NCBI GenBank assembly: GCA_001781465.1 | Contig: MFLD01000021.1 | Span: 1-37,304, forward strand | DNA: 37,304 nt | Reading direction: 5' to 3' | Source: Candidatus Kaiserbacteria bacterium RIFCSPHIGHO2_02_FULL_49_16 | GTDB lineage: Bacteria; Patescibacteriota; Minisyncoccia; Phycocordibacterales; UBA2100 | Part shown: one piece after another, positions 15,176 to 22,632 of the stretch | Numbering within the stretch: the stretch's first letter is position 1 | How the letters are laid out: each line of letters starts with the position of its first letter | Notes under the pieces: generated by a model | Seen by the model: the letters and a program-made list of their open reading frames with translations, nothing else | The model's database searches: none | Told to the model about the DNA's origin: nothing | Position numbers and translations under genes: made by a program

Positions 15176-15179
15176 CAAA

Positions 15180-15620
15180 ATGACATTCCCAACGCACATC
15201 ATAGCCGGGCTCATTATAGGTAAGGTGACAGGGGATTACACCGCGGCGCTCGCGGGTTCTTTGTTCATGGATTTAGACCACCTTATCTCTTACTATAAGA
15301 ATGGGATATTGTTCAAACCTCGGGCAATACTTCGCGAAAGTTTGACTGAACTTGACCCGTGGGGAGACCAGAAGAACATTTTCCACAGCGTGCAGGCATG
15401 GCTCGTCATTTCATTACTAGTCATGGCGATAAATCTGGAATTCGGGCTCATATTTTCATTAGCGTATCTTATTCACCTAGTCATGGACGCACTAACCGGA
15501 GCATTCTATCCTTTTTACCCCTACAAGAAATTCCAGATAAAGGAACCAATAATACGGTATCTCTCAAAGCGGGAGCTTGTTCTTGGTATCGCTCTGCTGG
15601 CTATCTTTCTTATTGTCTGA
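15180..15620 (+). CDS. DUF457/YdjM-like integral membrane protein
   Basis: A 146-aa membrane protein starting MTFPTHIIAGLIIGKVTGDY, with AGSLFMDLDHLISYYKNGIL, FHSVQAW and IHLVMDALTGAFYPFYPY. The pattern of His and Asp residues beside membrane spans is that of the DUF457/YdjM family, often annotated as metal-dependent hydrolases of unknown substrate. About four membrane spans are likely. The start codon lies 4 bases past the 3' end of tRNA-Tyr, so the mRNA is probably released as a leaderless message when the tRNA is processed. The longer ORF in the track crosses the tRNA and is not real. Confidence 0.8.
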   Translation: MTFPTHIIAGLIIGKVTGDYTAALAGSLFMDLDHLISYYKNGILFKPRAILRESLTELDPWGDQKNIFHSVQAWLVISLLVMAINLEFGLIFSLAYLIHLVMDALTGAFYPFYPYKKFQIKEPIIRYLSKRELVLGIALLAIFLIV

Positions 15621-15643
15621 ATGCATTTTTTCTACTTTTGACG

Positions 15644-15649
15644 TACAAT
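15644..15649 (+). promoter_or_regulatory. -10 box TACAAT of the GGDEF gene (leaderless)
   Basis: TACAAT is followed by 6 bases and then the ATG at 15656. No clear -35 was found. Confidence 0.45.
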
Positions 15650-15655
15650 GGGAAT

Positions 15656-16471
15656 ATGTTGGATAAGAAAAATCCCATTACTAGACCGCTCACAACACTT
15701 AAGGGGCGCGAACTAGATATAGCGACGCGCAAGGCAGAGAAAGATAAGGATCAAAGGAAACTTGAGCAAATTGCGACTCAACTTAGTGATGCTAATAAAA
15801 CTATCAAGGAACTCCACAGAACAGCGGAAGTGGAAGAACAGGCGCTCATCCAATCCGTTGAACTTGCCAGAGCGGGCGAGCAAGACCCACTCATCGGGCT
15901 CGCAAGCAGGCCAGAGTTTCTTGCACGCATGCAAAACATCATGCAGAGACGACACATACAGACTGAAGAACCTCACGCAAGGAGAGCCGGGGAGCCCAGG
16001 CGCACACCCAAAGAAATGACTGCCGAAAAAGAAAGGTCAAAACATGTGGCAATAATCTTTCTTGACCTGGACGATTTTAAGCAAATCAATGATAAATATG
16101 AACATGCTGCAGGCGATGCTGTCCTTAGGGCTATAGGAGCGTTGCTCATGGGTGGGATACTTAGAGATGTAGACGTGGTTGGAAGATGGGGTGGCGAGGA
16201 GATTGCCATCGGGCTCCCTAAGACGAACCAGGAGGAAGCAATCAAGGTGGCAGAAAAAATAAGGGCGGCAATTCATGAGCTTCCTATAGAGCATGAAAGT
16301 GTGAGACTACCGGCAGTAACGGCGAGCCTTGGGGTTGCCACTACTGAAAACGGCGAAACTCTGAAGGACATCATAGGCAAGGCCGACAAAGCCATGTATG
16401 CGGCTAAGAGAGCGGGAAAAAACCAGGTGGCTTCTGCTCAAATTGCGGCCACTGAACAAAATAAAGAATAG
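15656..16471 (+). CDS. GGDEF-domain protein (putative diguanylate cyclase)
   Basis: A 271-aa soluble protein: an N-terminal coiled coil (about 20-85), then a GGDEF domain. It contains DPLIGLASRPEF, IIFLDLDDFKQINDKYEHAA and the active-site loop RWGGEEIAIGLPKT, where the signature reads GGEEI. RDVD lies five residues before it and fits the RxxD inhibitory site, so product feedback is possible. A basic insert of about 30 residues separates the first helix from the first strand. There is no sensor or membrane domain; the coiled coil probably drives dimerisation. Family enzymes make cyclic di-GMP from GTP. The ORF track begins upstream in the DUF457 gene; this Met follows a -10 box. Confidence 0.85.
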   Translation: MLDKKNPITRPLTTLKGRELDIATRKAEKDKDQRKLEQIATQLSDANKTIKELHRTAEVEEQALIQSVELARAGEQDPLIGLASRPEFLARMQNIMQRRHIQTEEPHARRAGEPRRTPKEMTAEKERSKHVAIIFLDLDDFKQINDKYEHAAGDAVLRAIGALLMGGILRDVDVVGRWGGEEIAIGLPKTNQEEAIKVAEKIRAAIHELPIEHESVRLPAVTASLGVATTENGETLKDIIGKADKAMYAAKRAGKNQVASAQIAATEQNKE

Positions 16472-16503
16472 CAACTCCGCCTTTGCACAGCGTTACCGAA
16501 ACC

Positions 16504-16833
16504 TTACTCGACAAACTTATACGCCGAATTGATGTCCTTCAATCGGCTCATGTCGGGCTCGTAGCGGCGCGCGTCGGGGGTGACACCAAGGTTGAAAGTG
16601 TTATTAAGAAGGGCAATGATTCCGAGCACACCTACCATCACAAACATGCCGATGAGCCCCCAAAGCATGTGCTGTTTACCCTCCGTGTTTTCACCGCCTT
16701 CGCCGAGATTGAAGATGAACGTGACGAGGCCCCACAAGAAAAGAAAAAGGCCGGCCGTAAATACGAGCCATACCGTCGGGTTTATTATTAGATTTGTAAA
16801 GCGGTCGACGAGCTCTTCTGCGGCGGTATCCAT
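16504..16833 (-). CDS. Pilin-like two-span membrane protein (paralog 1)
   Basis: A 109-aa protein starting MDTAAEELVDRF, with two membrane segments (about 20-42 and 57-79) and a hydrophilic tail. The block MLWGLIGMFVMVGVLGIIAL plus LNNTF is shared with the proteins at 16929-17369 and 18037-18408, so the three are paralogs. Their size and layout resemble the VirB2/TrbC pilin-like proteins common in CPR genomes. The upstream Met codons in the track ORF lie before the TATAG-rich leader, and this start is preferred. It is the last gene of the minus-strand cluster and is convergent with the GGDEF gene. Confidence 0.75.
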   Translation of the reverse strand: MDTAAEELVDRFTNLIINPTVWLVFTAGLFLFLWGLVTFIFNLGEGGENTEGKQHMLWGLIGMFVMVGVLGIIALLNNTFNLGVTPDARRYEPDMSRLKDINSAYKFVE

Positions 16834-16928
16834 ATATCTATAGGAGAGAGCGTATGACCTCGTGTAAAACACTCTTCTTACAATGTTTCACTTCAGCCAG
16901 AGTGTAAACCTCGCTTGGCCAATTAGTA

Positions 16929-17369
16929 CTAGAATGGAACGCTAATTCCACCACTAACCTGTATGACTCCTGTCGTACCTGGGTTAACTCCATAGGCACC
17001 TTGCCGATTGAACGTAGAAACCGGTATGGCTGTCTGGTTACCCCCGACTCCGAACGTATTCTGCAAAAGGCGAATAATGCCCCAAACAGACACCATGACA
17101 AAAAGCGCAATTATGCCCCATAACATCAGCTGAATACCCTTTTTTGCCGCATCCTCTCCCCCGATATTTCCAAGGTATGTAATCAAACCCCAGAAAAAGA
17201 CTACGATTGCAATAGTAATGAAAAGAAACATTGCCATGTTCAGAATACCAAGCACCCTATCCAAGGTGCTTTCAACGGTTACTTGCGCGATAGCGATAAA
17301 CGGCAAGGCAATAGCTGCAAACGCGAGAGCCGAGATACCAATAGTTCGTGTACGCATAAAATATTGCAT
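16929..17369 (-). CDS. Pilin-like membrane protein with signal peptide (paralog 2)
   Basis: A 146-aa protein. Its N-terminus (MRTRTIGISALAFAAIALPF) is a signal peptide. Two membrane spans follow, joined by a short loop with NIGGEDAAKKG, and then a Gly/Asn-rich tail. MLWGIIALFVMVSVWGIIRL plus LQNTF matches its paralogs. The Met at 17357 is also possible and gives a more typical signal peptide. A hairpin at 17488-17545 separates it from the upstream part of the cluster, so it probably has its own promoter. Confidence 0.78.
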   Translation of the reverse strand: MQYFMRTRTIGISALAFAAIALPFIAIAQVTVESTLDRVLGILNMAMFLFITIAIVVFFWGLITYLGNIGGEDAAKKGIQLMLWGIIALFVMVSVWGIIRLLQNTFGVGGNQTAIPVSTFNRQGAYGVNPGTTGVIQVSGGISVPF

Positions 17370-17487
17370 AAAGATATTGTCTGATTACCTGCTATTACTA
17401 TTATTATGATTAAGTACTGTAATGGTATATTAAGCCCCGAAAAGCACAACGGCCAGAGGAAACGGGTGTGGATAACGGGGGTGTTCA

Positions 17488-17545
17488 AAAACCATGTTGT
17501 TTTGGACGGAAGATGAACCCGCACCGTCCAAAACAACATGGTTTT
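17488..17545. terminator. 22-bp hairpin within the pilin-like cluster
   Basis: AAAACCATGTTGTTTTGGAC with two more G on the left arm pairs exactly with the right arm ending ACATGGTTTT, around a loop of 14 bases. On the minus strand it follows the gene at 17590 and is likely its terminator. Otherwise the gap 17370-17589 is AT-rich and shows no gene. Confidence 0.65.
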
Positions 17546-17589
17546 CTCGTTGTAATTTGGCGATAAACAAGAGAAGCCCTTGATTTTAT

Positions 17590-18009
17590 TTAACGCATAG
17601 GCGGCGGCGGTCCCATCGGCCCGGGCGGCGCCTCTTTCTTCTTTCCTCCGCTATAAGCGTAAATAATTAGCCAAAGCACAATCACAAAGACGATTGTGCC
17701 GATGATATACGCCATGTTTGCTGGGTGTCGCTGGAAATATTGAACTACTCCAAGCACAACGATTAGAACGAATAATATTGAGAGCGCCCACTCGATTAAA
17801 TCTAAGGATTCCATGCGGTTTGGACAGCCGAATCGCGTTGTATAAACGATGAAAGCGGCGCCGTACAGTATCAACGCCAATGTCAGAAAAATGCCTACGA
17901 ATATATTGAGAAATCCGAAAAACTGGACGAGGGACATCGCAGAAGCGGCAGTCGGAAGGAATGCCGCTGACACCGCAATTACTTGCAAACTTAGAATGTT
18001 ACGCGTCAT
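17590..18009 (-). CDS. Small membrane protein with signal peptide and proline-rich tail
   Basis: A 139-aa protein with a signal peptide (cleavage expected near TAASA-MSL) and about three membrane spans. One pair is separated by TTRFGCPNRMESLD, and the tail GGKKKEAPPGPMGPPPPMR is basic and proline-rich. It is not an obvious paralog of its neighbours, but its place between them suggests a role in the same envelope assembly. It starts 27 bases after the previous gene, probably in the same transcript. Confidence 0.75.
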   Translation of the reverse strand: MTRNILSLQVIAVSAAFLPTAASAMSLVQFFGFLNIFVGIFLTLALILYGAAFIVYTTRFGCPNRMESLDLIEWALSILFVLIVVLGVVQYFQRHPANMAYIIGTIVFVIVLWLIIYAYSGGKKKEAPPGPMGPPPPMR

Positions 18010-18036
18010 GATAGATAAAAAGATAGTAATTGGCGG

Positions 18037-18408
18037 CTACGCGCTCCTCTGCCCTGGCGCTAGCTGTTGTTGCTGATTTTGCGTGTCCTGCGGTATCAAG
18101 AACGTATTGCCAAGCAATCGCAAAATCCCCAGCCAGCTTAACATTACAAAAAGTATAATAATCCCCCAGAAGAAAAACGCCGTTCTCTTTTCAGCGCTAT
18201 TTTCTTCACCGAATTTGAGAATGTTTGTGGATATGCCATAAAAATAACCGACGAACGCGAGAACTACAAGAACTATAGAACCCATCGCAATTATTGATAC
18301 GAGTTTATCAATGAGTTCTCCATACGTGCGAGCGGCAGGAGCGGCAAACACAAAAGCGGGAATCGCCACGATAGCACACGCGAGGATTACCGACGTGATA
18401 CCGGTCAT
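18037..18408 (-). CDS. Pilin-like membrane protein with signal peptide (paralog 3)
   Basis: A 123-aa protein starting MTGITSVILACAIVAIPAFV, a signal peptide, followed by two spans and the shared block FFWGIIILFVMLSWLGILRL plus LGNTF. A Gln-rich tail (QNQQQQLAPGQ) ends it. The track start five codons earlier overlaps the previous gene; the Met at 18408 lies one base after that gene's stop, which suits translational coupling and the signal peptide. Confidence 0.78.
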   Translation of the reverse strand: MTGITSVILACAIVAIPAFVFAAPAARTYGELIDKLVSIIAMGSIVLVVLAFVGYFYGISTNILKFGEENSAEKRTAFFFWGIIILFVMLSWLGILRLLGNTFLIPQDTQNQQQQLAPGQRSA

Positions 18409-18409
18409 A

Positions 18410-18793
18410 TTAGGGCGCGACAAGCTTCGAAACTGTAGATGCGATTAATGTCGCAAGTACCCAAGCCCCCATGATTAAAAGCGCCCCAATGACTACCCAC
18501 ATGAAATTCTTGCGTGCCTCGTCAAGCGCGCTAGGGTTCCCTTGGGCAGAAATGAACTTGAATCCGGCGATTACGAAAAAGAGCACAATGATAGGCAACG
18601 CTATTATCACAACAGCCTTAAGCGCGCCGGCTATGAAAGTCGGGATTGTGGAATACTCGGCTCTAAGAGGATTTTCGAGAAACGTCGATGATTTATCGTC
18701 CGCGCGCGCGATGACAGTTTGTGCAAGCAGAGAAACAATGCCGAAAAAAACCGGATTCGCGAGCTTTTTCAAATATGCGAGCAAGATTCTCAT
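18410..18793 (-). CDS. VirB2/TrbC-family pilin-like protein
   Basis: A 127-aa protein starting MRILLAYLKKLANPVFFGIV. A hydrophobic N-terminus is followed by a polar stretch and two spans, VVIIALPIIVLFFVIAGFKF and WVVIGALLIMGAWVLATLI, with SAQGNPSALDEARKN between them. This is the standard VirB2/TrbC layout, the pilin of type IV secretion systems; in CPR bacteria the family is common, often without a full secretion apparatus. It begins 4 bases past the solute-binding protein gene, so they are co-transcribed. The longer track ORF overlaps that gene and was shortened. Confidence 0.82.
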   Translation of the reverse strand: MRILLAYLKKLANPVFFGIVSLLAQTVIARADDKSSTFLENPLRAEYSTIPTFIAGALKAVVIIALPIIVLFFVIAGFKFISAQGNPSALDEARKNFMWVVIGALLIMGAWVLATLIASTVSKLVAP

Positions 18794-18797
18794 GTTT

Positions 18798-20096
18798 TTA
18801 AATGCCGGCGTCAATTTCCTGATTGGCGCGACTGACTGCTTCCGAAAGACTAAGAGCGCCACTGGTAACGTTTTCAATCATAGCGCGGAACGCGGAAGAT
18901 GTCTTGGCAGGATTCGGGTCAATCCATGAGCGCGATATCAGCGCCTCTCGTCTGTATAGCTCGCCCGCGCCCTTCGCTGGCAAGGCAAGTACATCTCGCA
19001 ACGCGCTCGGGATTCCGAGCGCGGTCGCAAGTTGTTGCCCCATTCCGGAAGTTGGGGATGCGAATTGCGACGCGACAGCAAAAGCTCCGGTCTGATTCTT
19101 GGTCGTGCGTGAAATCGAAATTCCGTACACGCGCGCCGTATTAACAGCAAGAGTCCCGGTTTTTATCTGCGGCAGGGACGCAACATCAAAGCTAAGATTT
19201 GGATTCATTCTTGCGATGAGTTGTCCCTCGCTAGCAAATCCTATGTACAGGGCCAAATCTCCCGCGGCAAACGCGTTTAGTGACGCGGGCAAGGCTCTGT
19301 TCCATGAATAATAGGATTTTGAAGGATTCGCGAATTCGGTGTAAAAGCGCAAGGCATTTTCCGCGGTCTGCGAAGAACCAGTTCCTCCGGATAACAGCCC
19401 AGCGACCAGATTTCCGGAACCATCTCTAGATACTATCTGCCCGCCAAGCTGAAAGATAAGAACGCTCAAAATTTCCTTCGCGTTTGTTACGTTCGCGTAT
19501 TCTCCGAGCGCTATCGCGCTTTTCACGATTCCGCCCGCGTCATTTCGCCTCTGCATCTTTACGCCCATTTCCTGCACCTCCGTCCACGTTCCGGGAGGTT
19601 TGGCGTATCCGTCCGCGTTCAACATATCTTTGTTCCAGTACAGAACGAGAGGATCCGCGACAATCGGGATTCCAAGTACGCCGCGCTGGTCGTAAAAAAC
19701 AGAACTGGCGTCGATGAACAGAGTGTTGAATCGCTCCAGAGGCAGCGAGGATGAAGGTATTGGAATTACTCGCTCCGCGTTTTGTATCAGTTGATTTTGA
19801 CGCAAAATAAACAAGTCGGGTCCTGTTCCGCTCGCGAGCGCGTTTACTAAGTCGGATTGATATGTCACGGGGTCTTTCTCCGCGTATTTGACCTGATCGA
19901 AATCTGGATTAGCATCTGAAATATTCTTGAGGACGGAATTCATTGCTTGTGAATTAATATCTCCCCATATTGTAACGGGACCTATATTCGTGGTGCTACT
20001 GCTGGTATTCGCGAAAGCAAAAATAAGAATACCGACTACGCCAAGCGCTCCGAAAGTAATCAGAATGGCTATTTGGAAGATGGAAAGTTTTGCCAT
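18798..20096 (-). CDS. Extracellular solute-binding protein, membrane-anchored
   Basis: A 432-aa protein of the family 1 (maltose/sugar-type) ABC solute-binding proteins. After an N-terminal anchor (about 8-30) come VTIWGDINSQAMNSVLKN, GTGPDLFILRQNQL, LGIPIVADPLVLYWNKDML, GTWTEVQEM and FAAGDLALYIGF, the usual landmarks of the two-lobe fold. There is no lipobox cysteine, so it is held by an uncleaved N-terminal helix. No permease or ATPase gene is nearby. It lies 3 bases after a methyltransferase gene and 4 bases before a VirB2-like pilin gene, so it may act in uptake or attachment at the cell surface. The ligand is unknown. Confidence 0.88.
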   Translation of the reverse strand: MAKLSIFQIAILITFGALGVVGILIFAFANTSSSTTNIGPVTIWGDINSQAMNSVLKNISDANPDFDQVKYAEKDPVTYQSDLVNALASGTGPDLFILRQNQLIQNAERVIPIPSSSLPLERFNTLFIDASSVFYDQRGVLGIPIVADPLVLYWNKDMLNADGYAKPPGTWTEVQEMGVKMQRRNDAGGIVKSAIALGEYANVTNAKEILSVLIFQLGGQIVSRDGSGNLVAGLLSGGTGSSQTAENALRFYTEFANPSKSYYSWNRALPASLNAFAAGDLALYIGFASEGQLIARMNPNLSFDVASLPQIKTGTLAVNTARVYGISISRTTKNQTGAFAVASQFASPTSGMGQQLATALGIPSALRDVLALPAKGAGELYRREALISRSWIDPNPAKTSSAFRAMIENVTSGALSLSEAVSRANQEIDAGI

Positions 20097-20099
20097 GCG

Positions 20100-20672
20100 T
20101 TAGATTTTCTTTGAGAAAATAAGACCGTAATGATGCGAGCCGGCGGGGAACTCGCGCGAAAGCTCGAAACCGTTCGCGCGCGCGAGCGATTCGGCACTCT
20201 CTTTCGTAACGACATCAACCTCTTGCGGGCCGATGCCGCCGAAAGAATCGCTCCAGTCTATTATAACAAGCCGGCCGGCGGGTTTTAGAACTCGCCGAGC
20301 TTCTCTAAGGACGGCGTTCTTGTTGTTAATTTGGAACAACAGATTAGAGATAAGCACCATATCGAGTTCTTCGTCCGAGATTTTTGTCGCGCCCGCGTAC
20401 TCCAAATCTCCCCAAATTACCTCCACGCACCCATACGATCTTTTAGTCGCCTCTCTTTTAACTTTGCGCAGAAGGTCTCCTTGCACGTCAACCGCGTACA
20501 CATGCCCGCTGTTTGCCAGAGCTTCCGCGATTGCGAGAACGTATGCTCCGCTTCCGGACCCAAAATCCGCGATTTTCATGCCGGGGCCGATACCAAGTGC
20601 CGCGACATTTCGCGCGGGGTGGGCAAAATGCGGACGCGCCCCATGAACGACTGTAGTTTTGACCGTATGCAT
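20100..20672 (-). CDS. Class I SAM-dependent methyltransferase
   Basis: A 190-aa Rossmann-fold methyltransferase. Motif I is IADFGSGSGAYVLAIAEAL, the acidic residue after strand 2 is in YAVDVQG, and the later motifs are MVLISNLLFQI and LKPAGRLVIIDWSDSFGG. The substrate is unknown. The track start (20681) overlaps a TATAAT box; the Met three codons later lies 7 bases after it, so the leaderless start at 20672 is preferred. It heads an operon with the solute-binding protein and pilin-like genes. Confidence 0.85.
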   Translation of the reverse strand: MHTVKTTVVHGARPHFAHPARNVAALGIGPGMKIADFGSGSGAYVLAIAEALANSGHVYAVDVQGDLLRKVKREATKRSYGCVEVIWGDLEYAGATKISDEELDMVLISNLLFQINNKNAVLREARRVLKPAGRLVIIDWSDSFGGIGPQEVDVVTKESAESLARANGFELSREFPAGSHHYGLIFSKKI

Positions 20673-20679
20673 CAAGCGC

Positions 20680-20685
20680 ATTATA
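20680..20685 (-). promoter_or_regulatory. -10 box TATAAT heading the methyltransferase operon
   Basis: Consensus TATAAT on the minus strand with 7 bases to the ATG at 20672. It probably drives the operon down to about 17590. Confidence 0.55.
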
Positions 20686-20742
20686 TACCGATTAAAATCG
20701 AGTGGGCGACACTCTATCTATATAGTGGGGAAACCGCAATAA

Positions 20743-21672
20743 TCAACCCAAATCTTTCTCCGGTTGCACTTGCTGACCTTTCTTTTCTTTTCGTTTTTCG
20801 TCCACTAATTTAAGGACAGTGTCAGAAAATGGACTCAATTCTGGTGTTGACAATAATATTCCCACCTCATTCTCTGAAACCTTGATAGTCGATAATCCAT
20901 GCACGCGAGCGGCTATTTCGCTGGAAGTTCTTCCCTCCAAAGCTAATCTAAGAATAGAAAGAACAGCATCAAGGGGTAACTCCGATTGTGAACCATTCTT
21001 CTGCCAAGAAGATACTGGGGGTACTCTATTCGTTTTGAAAACATCCTTGACTTTAATGTTGTGGGGAGGTGTCGTAATTCCATTAAGCGCATTTGTCAAA
21101 CCTGGAAATTCCTCTATATGTTCCAATGGATATAAACTTCTCTCGGCCTGAACTCGATTAATTACATTCAAAAAAGATTCAGAAAGCTCAAACCGTTGTC
21201 CGGCATTTTTATCATGCTCACCTAGAATATTTAATGCAACCGGTTCACTTAAGCCCAGTAATCTAAAAACGGCGTATCTCATCTCTTTCGGCTTGATATC
21301 ATTATTTGCATCTGAGCCAGAAAAGAACATCCTCCTGCTTATCGGTCCTCTGATATCATCATCCGCGTAATCAAATTTCTTTAGAAATGCCTTGCAAATA
21401 GGTATTGTCTCGTGCTCCGATGCATTTAATAAAATTGAAACAGCTTGAGATATGCGTATTGGGCGTCTTTTATCAAGCTTGTTATCAACCCGTTTCTTTT
21501 CCCAATCGTAACCGTAAAGTTTAGCTCTCGTAGGTCGACAAAGAGCCTCCACGGCAGCAACGCCGCTCTCGGCTCCCTCTCTGGGGGCTTGCTTTGATGT
21601 ACGGATAACTTCTGCGCCTCCAACTCTCTTGATTTTGGGCAATGGTTTTTTCCCCTGCGACATAGATATCAT
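20743..21672 (-). CDS. HTH-containing protein of an uncharacterised family (paralog A)
   Basis: A 309-aa basic protein without membrane spans. Its middle part (MRYAVFRLLGLSEPVALNIL) and its C-terminal third (VKDVFKTNRVPP, LDAVLSILRLALEGRTSSEI) match the neighbouring 271-aa protein and the 256-aa protein at 33449. The end looks like a helix-turn-helix, so DNA binding is likely. I do not recognise a named family. Its ATG overlaps the stop of a duplicated gyrA tail (ATGA), the arrangement expected if this family once sat directly behind gyrA. MSQGKK, three codons later, is an alternative start. Confidence 0.75.
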   Translation of the reverse strand: MISMSQGKKPLPKIKRVGGAEVIRTSKQAPREGAESGVAAVEALCRPTRAKLYGYDWEKKRVDNKLDKRRPIRISQAVSILLNASEHETIPICKAFLKKFDYADDDIRGPISRRMFFSGSDANNDIKPKEMRYAVFRLLGLSEPVALNILGEHDKNAGQRFELSESFLNVINRVQAERSLYPLEHIEEFPGLTNALNGITTPPHNIKVKDVFKTNRVPPVSSWQKNGSQSELPLDAVLSILRLALEGRTSSEIAARVHGLSTIKVSENEVGILLSTPELSPFSDTVLKLVDEKRKEKKGQQVQPEKDLG

Positions 21673-21740
21673 TCTACCGCACTTTCATCATTTGCAAATA
21701 CCACAAAAGAGGCAACCTTGTCGTTCTCGCAAAGTTTCAT
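21669..21740 (-). pseudogene. Duplicated fragment of the gyrA C-terminus
   Basis: Translation gives [15 protein letters not shown] and an acidic end with a stop, matching the gyrA end [15 protein letters not shown]. Over 41 bases (21700-21740 against 22664-22704) there are four differences by eye. Similarity stops abruptly just upstream of the ATG. It lies between the two HTH paralogs. Confidence 0.85.
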
Positions 21741-21811
21741 AGTGTTCATTGTATACCGATTATTATCGCAAGTGTACCCAAGAAAAGTCCAGTAGGTAAA
21801 GGAAATCAGAA

Positions 21812-22627
21812 TCATTCGCCTTTCTTTACAAGCTTATTTACCAAAGTAAACATTTCAGGCGAAAGGGGGCTTTTATTTTCGTTTTTTAGCAAGGTGTGTA
21901 CAAGGCCAGTGGGTCTTTTATGCTCGTCAGCTATTTTATGTGCATTTTTCTCTCCCTTGAGCGCTAGAAGAATCATCGAAAGAGCTTCCTCTAGCAAAAA
22001 CGGCTTAGTACTTATCGTCTTGGCTGTCCAAGAGAACATCGGGGGTGCAAAGCCCTTCTTAAAAATTTTCTCTGCCTTAATATTTGATAGTTGCTCGATT
22101 TCGGCCAGATATTTTTGGATATCAGGGAAATATCCAGAATTAGTAAACGGAAATAACTCTCTCTTGTCTTCTATTTCCCTTTCGGCTTCTTTATATACAG
22201 TGGATAAAGATTTGTAATGTTTATTACAGGATCCGAAAAGGTTGTGCCTATTCTCTTGACTGACGCCCAACAATCTGAAAATGGCATCTTTAATAAGCAC
22301 TCGTTGTATATTGTCAGCGGGTAATTCTAGAAAAAGGCCCCGCTTATTTGTTTCGGCGTCAAATTTTCCCGCATCAATATTAAACTCCGCAAGATACGCT
22401 TCGAGAATCGCTTGTTCGTTCTCCATGGCATTTGCCAAAATTGCCACTGGAATTGATACGCCTAACGGTTGACCCAGTTTAGTAATACACACTTCTACTG
22501 GGGCGAGGCCGATACGTTGCGGTGGAGTGAGTTTTCTAAAATCCTTCAAGTTATATACATTTTTTGCTTGAGGCAATTCTTGAGGCAATCTTCGCATCAC
22601 ATTCAATTTTATAGAGGCCTCAATCAT
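21812..22627 (-). CDS. HTH-containing protein of an uncharacterised family (paralog B)
   Basis: A 271-aa protein starting 5 bases after the gyrA stop, so probably co-translated with gyrA. It shares with paralog A the block IKDAIFRLLGVSQENRHNLF, the segment FPDIQKYL, AEKIFKKGFAPPMFSW, and the C-terminal LLEEALSMILLALKGEKNAH. The C-terminal region has helix-turn-helix spacing but is weaker than in the protein at 33449. Function is unknown; DNA binding is inferred. The two paralogs have diverged far more than the gyrA tails next to them. Confidence 0.75.
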   Translation of the reverse strand: MIEASIKLNVMRRLPQELPQAKNVYNLKDFRKLTPPQRIGLAPVEVCITKLGQPLGVSIPVAILANAMENEQAILEAYLAEFNIDAGKFDAETNKRGLFLELPADNIQRVLIKDAIFRLLGVSQENRHNLFGSCNKHYKSLSTVYKEAEREIEDKRELFPFTNSGYFPDIQKYLAEIEQLSNIKAEKIFKKGFAPPMFSWTAKTISTKPFLLEEALSMILLALKGEKNAHKIADEHKRPTGLVHTLLKNENKSPLSPEMFTLVNKLVKKGE

Positions 22628-22632
22628 ATCCG

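Noticed and set aside
14853-15179. N-terminal extension of the DUF457 ORF
   Set aside because: The extension runs through the PaaX-like gene on the other strand and through tRNA-Tyr.
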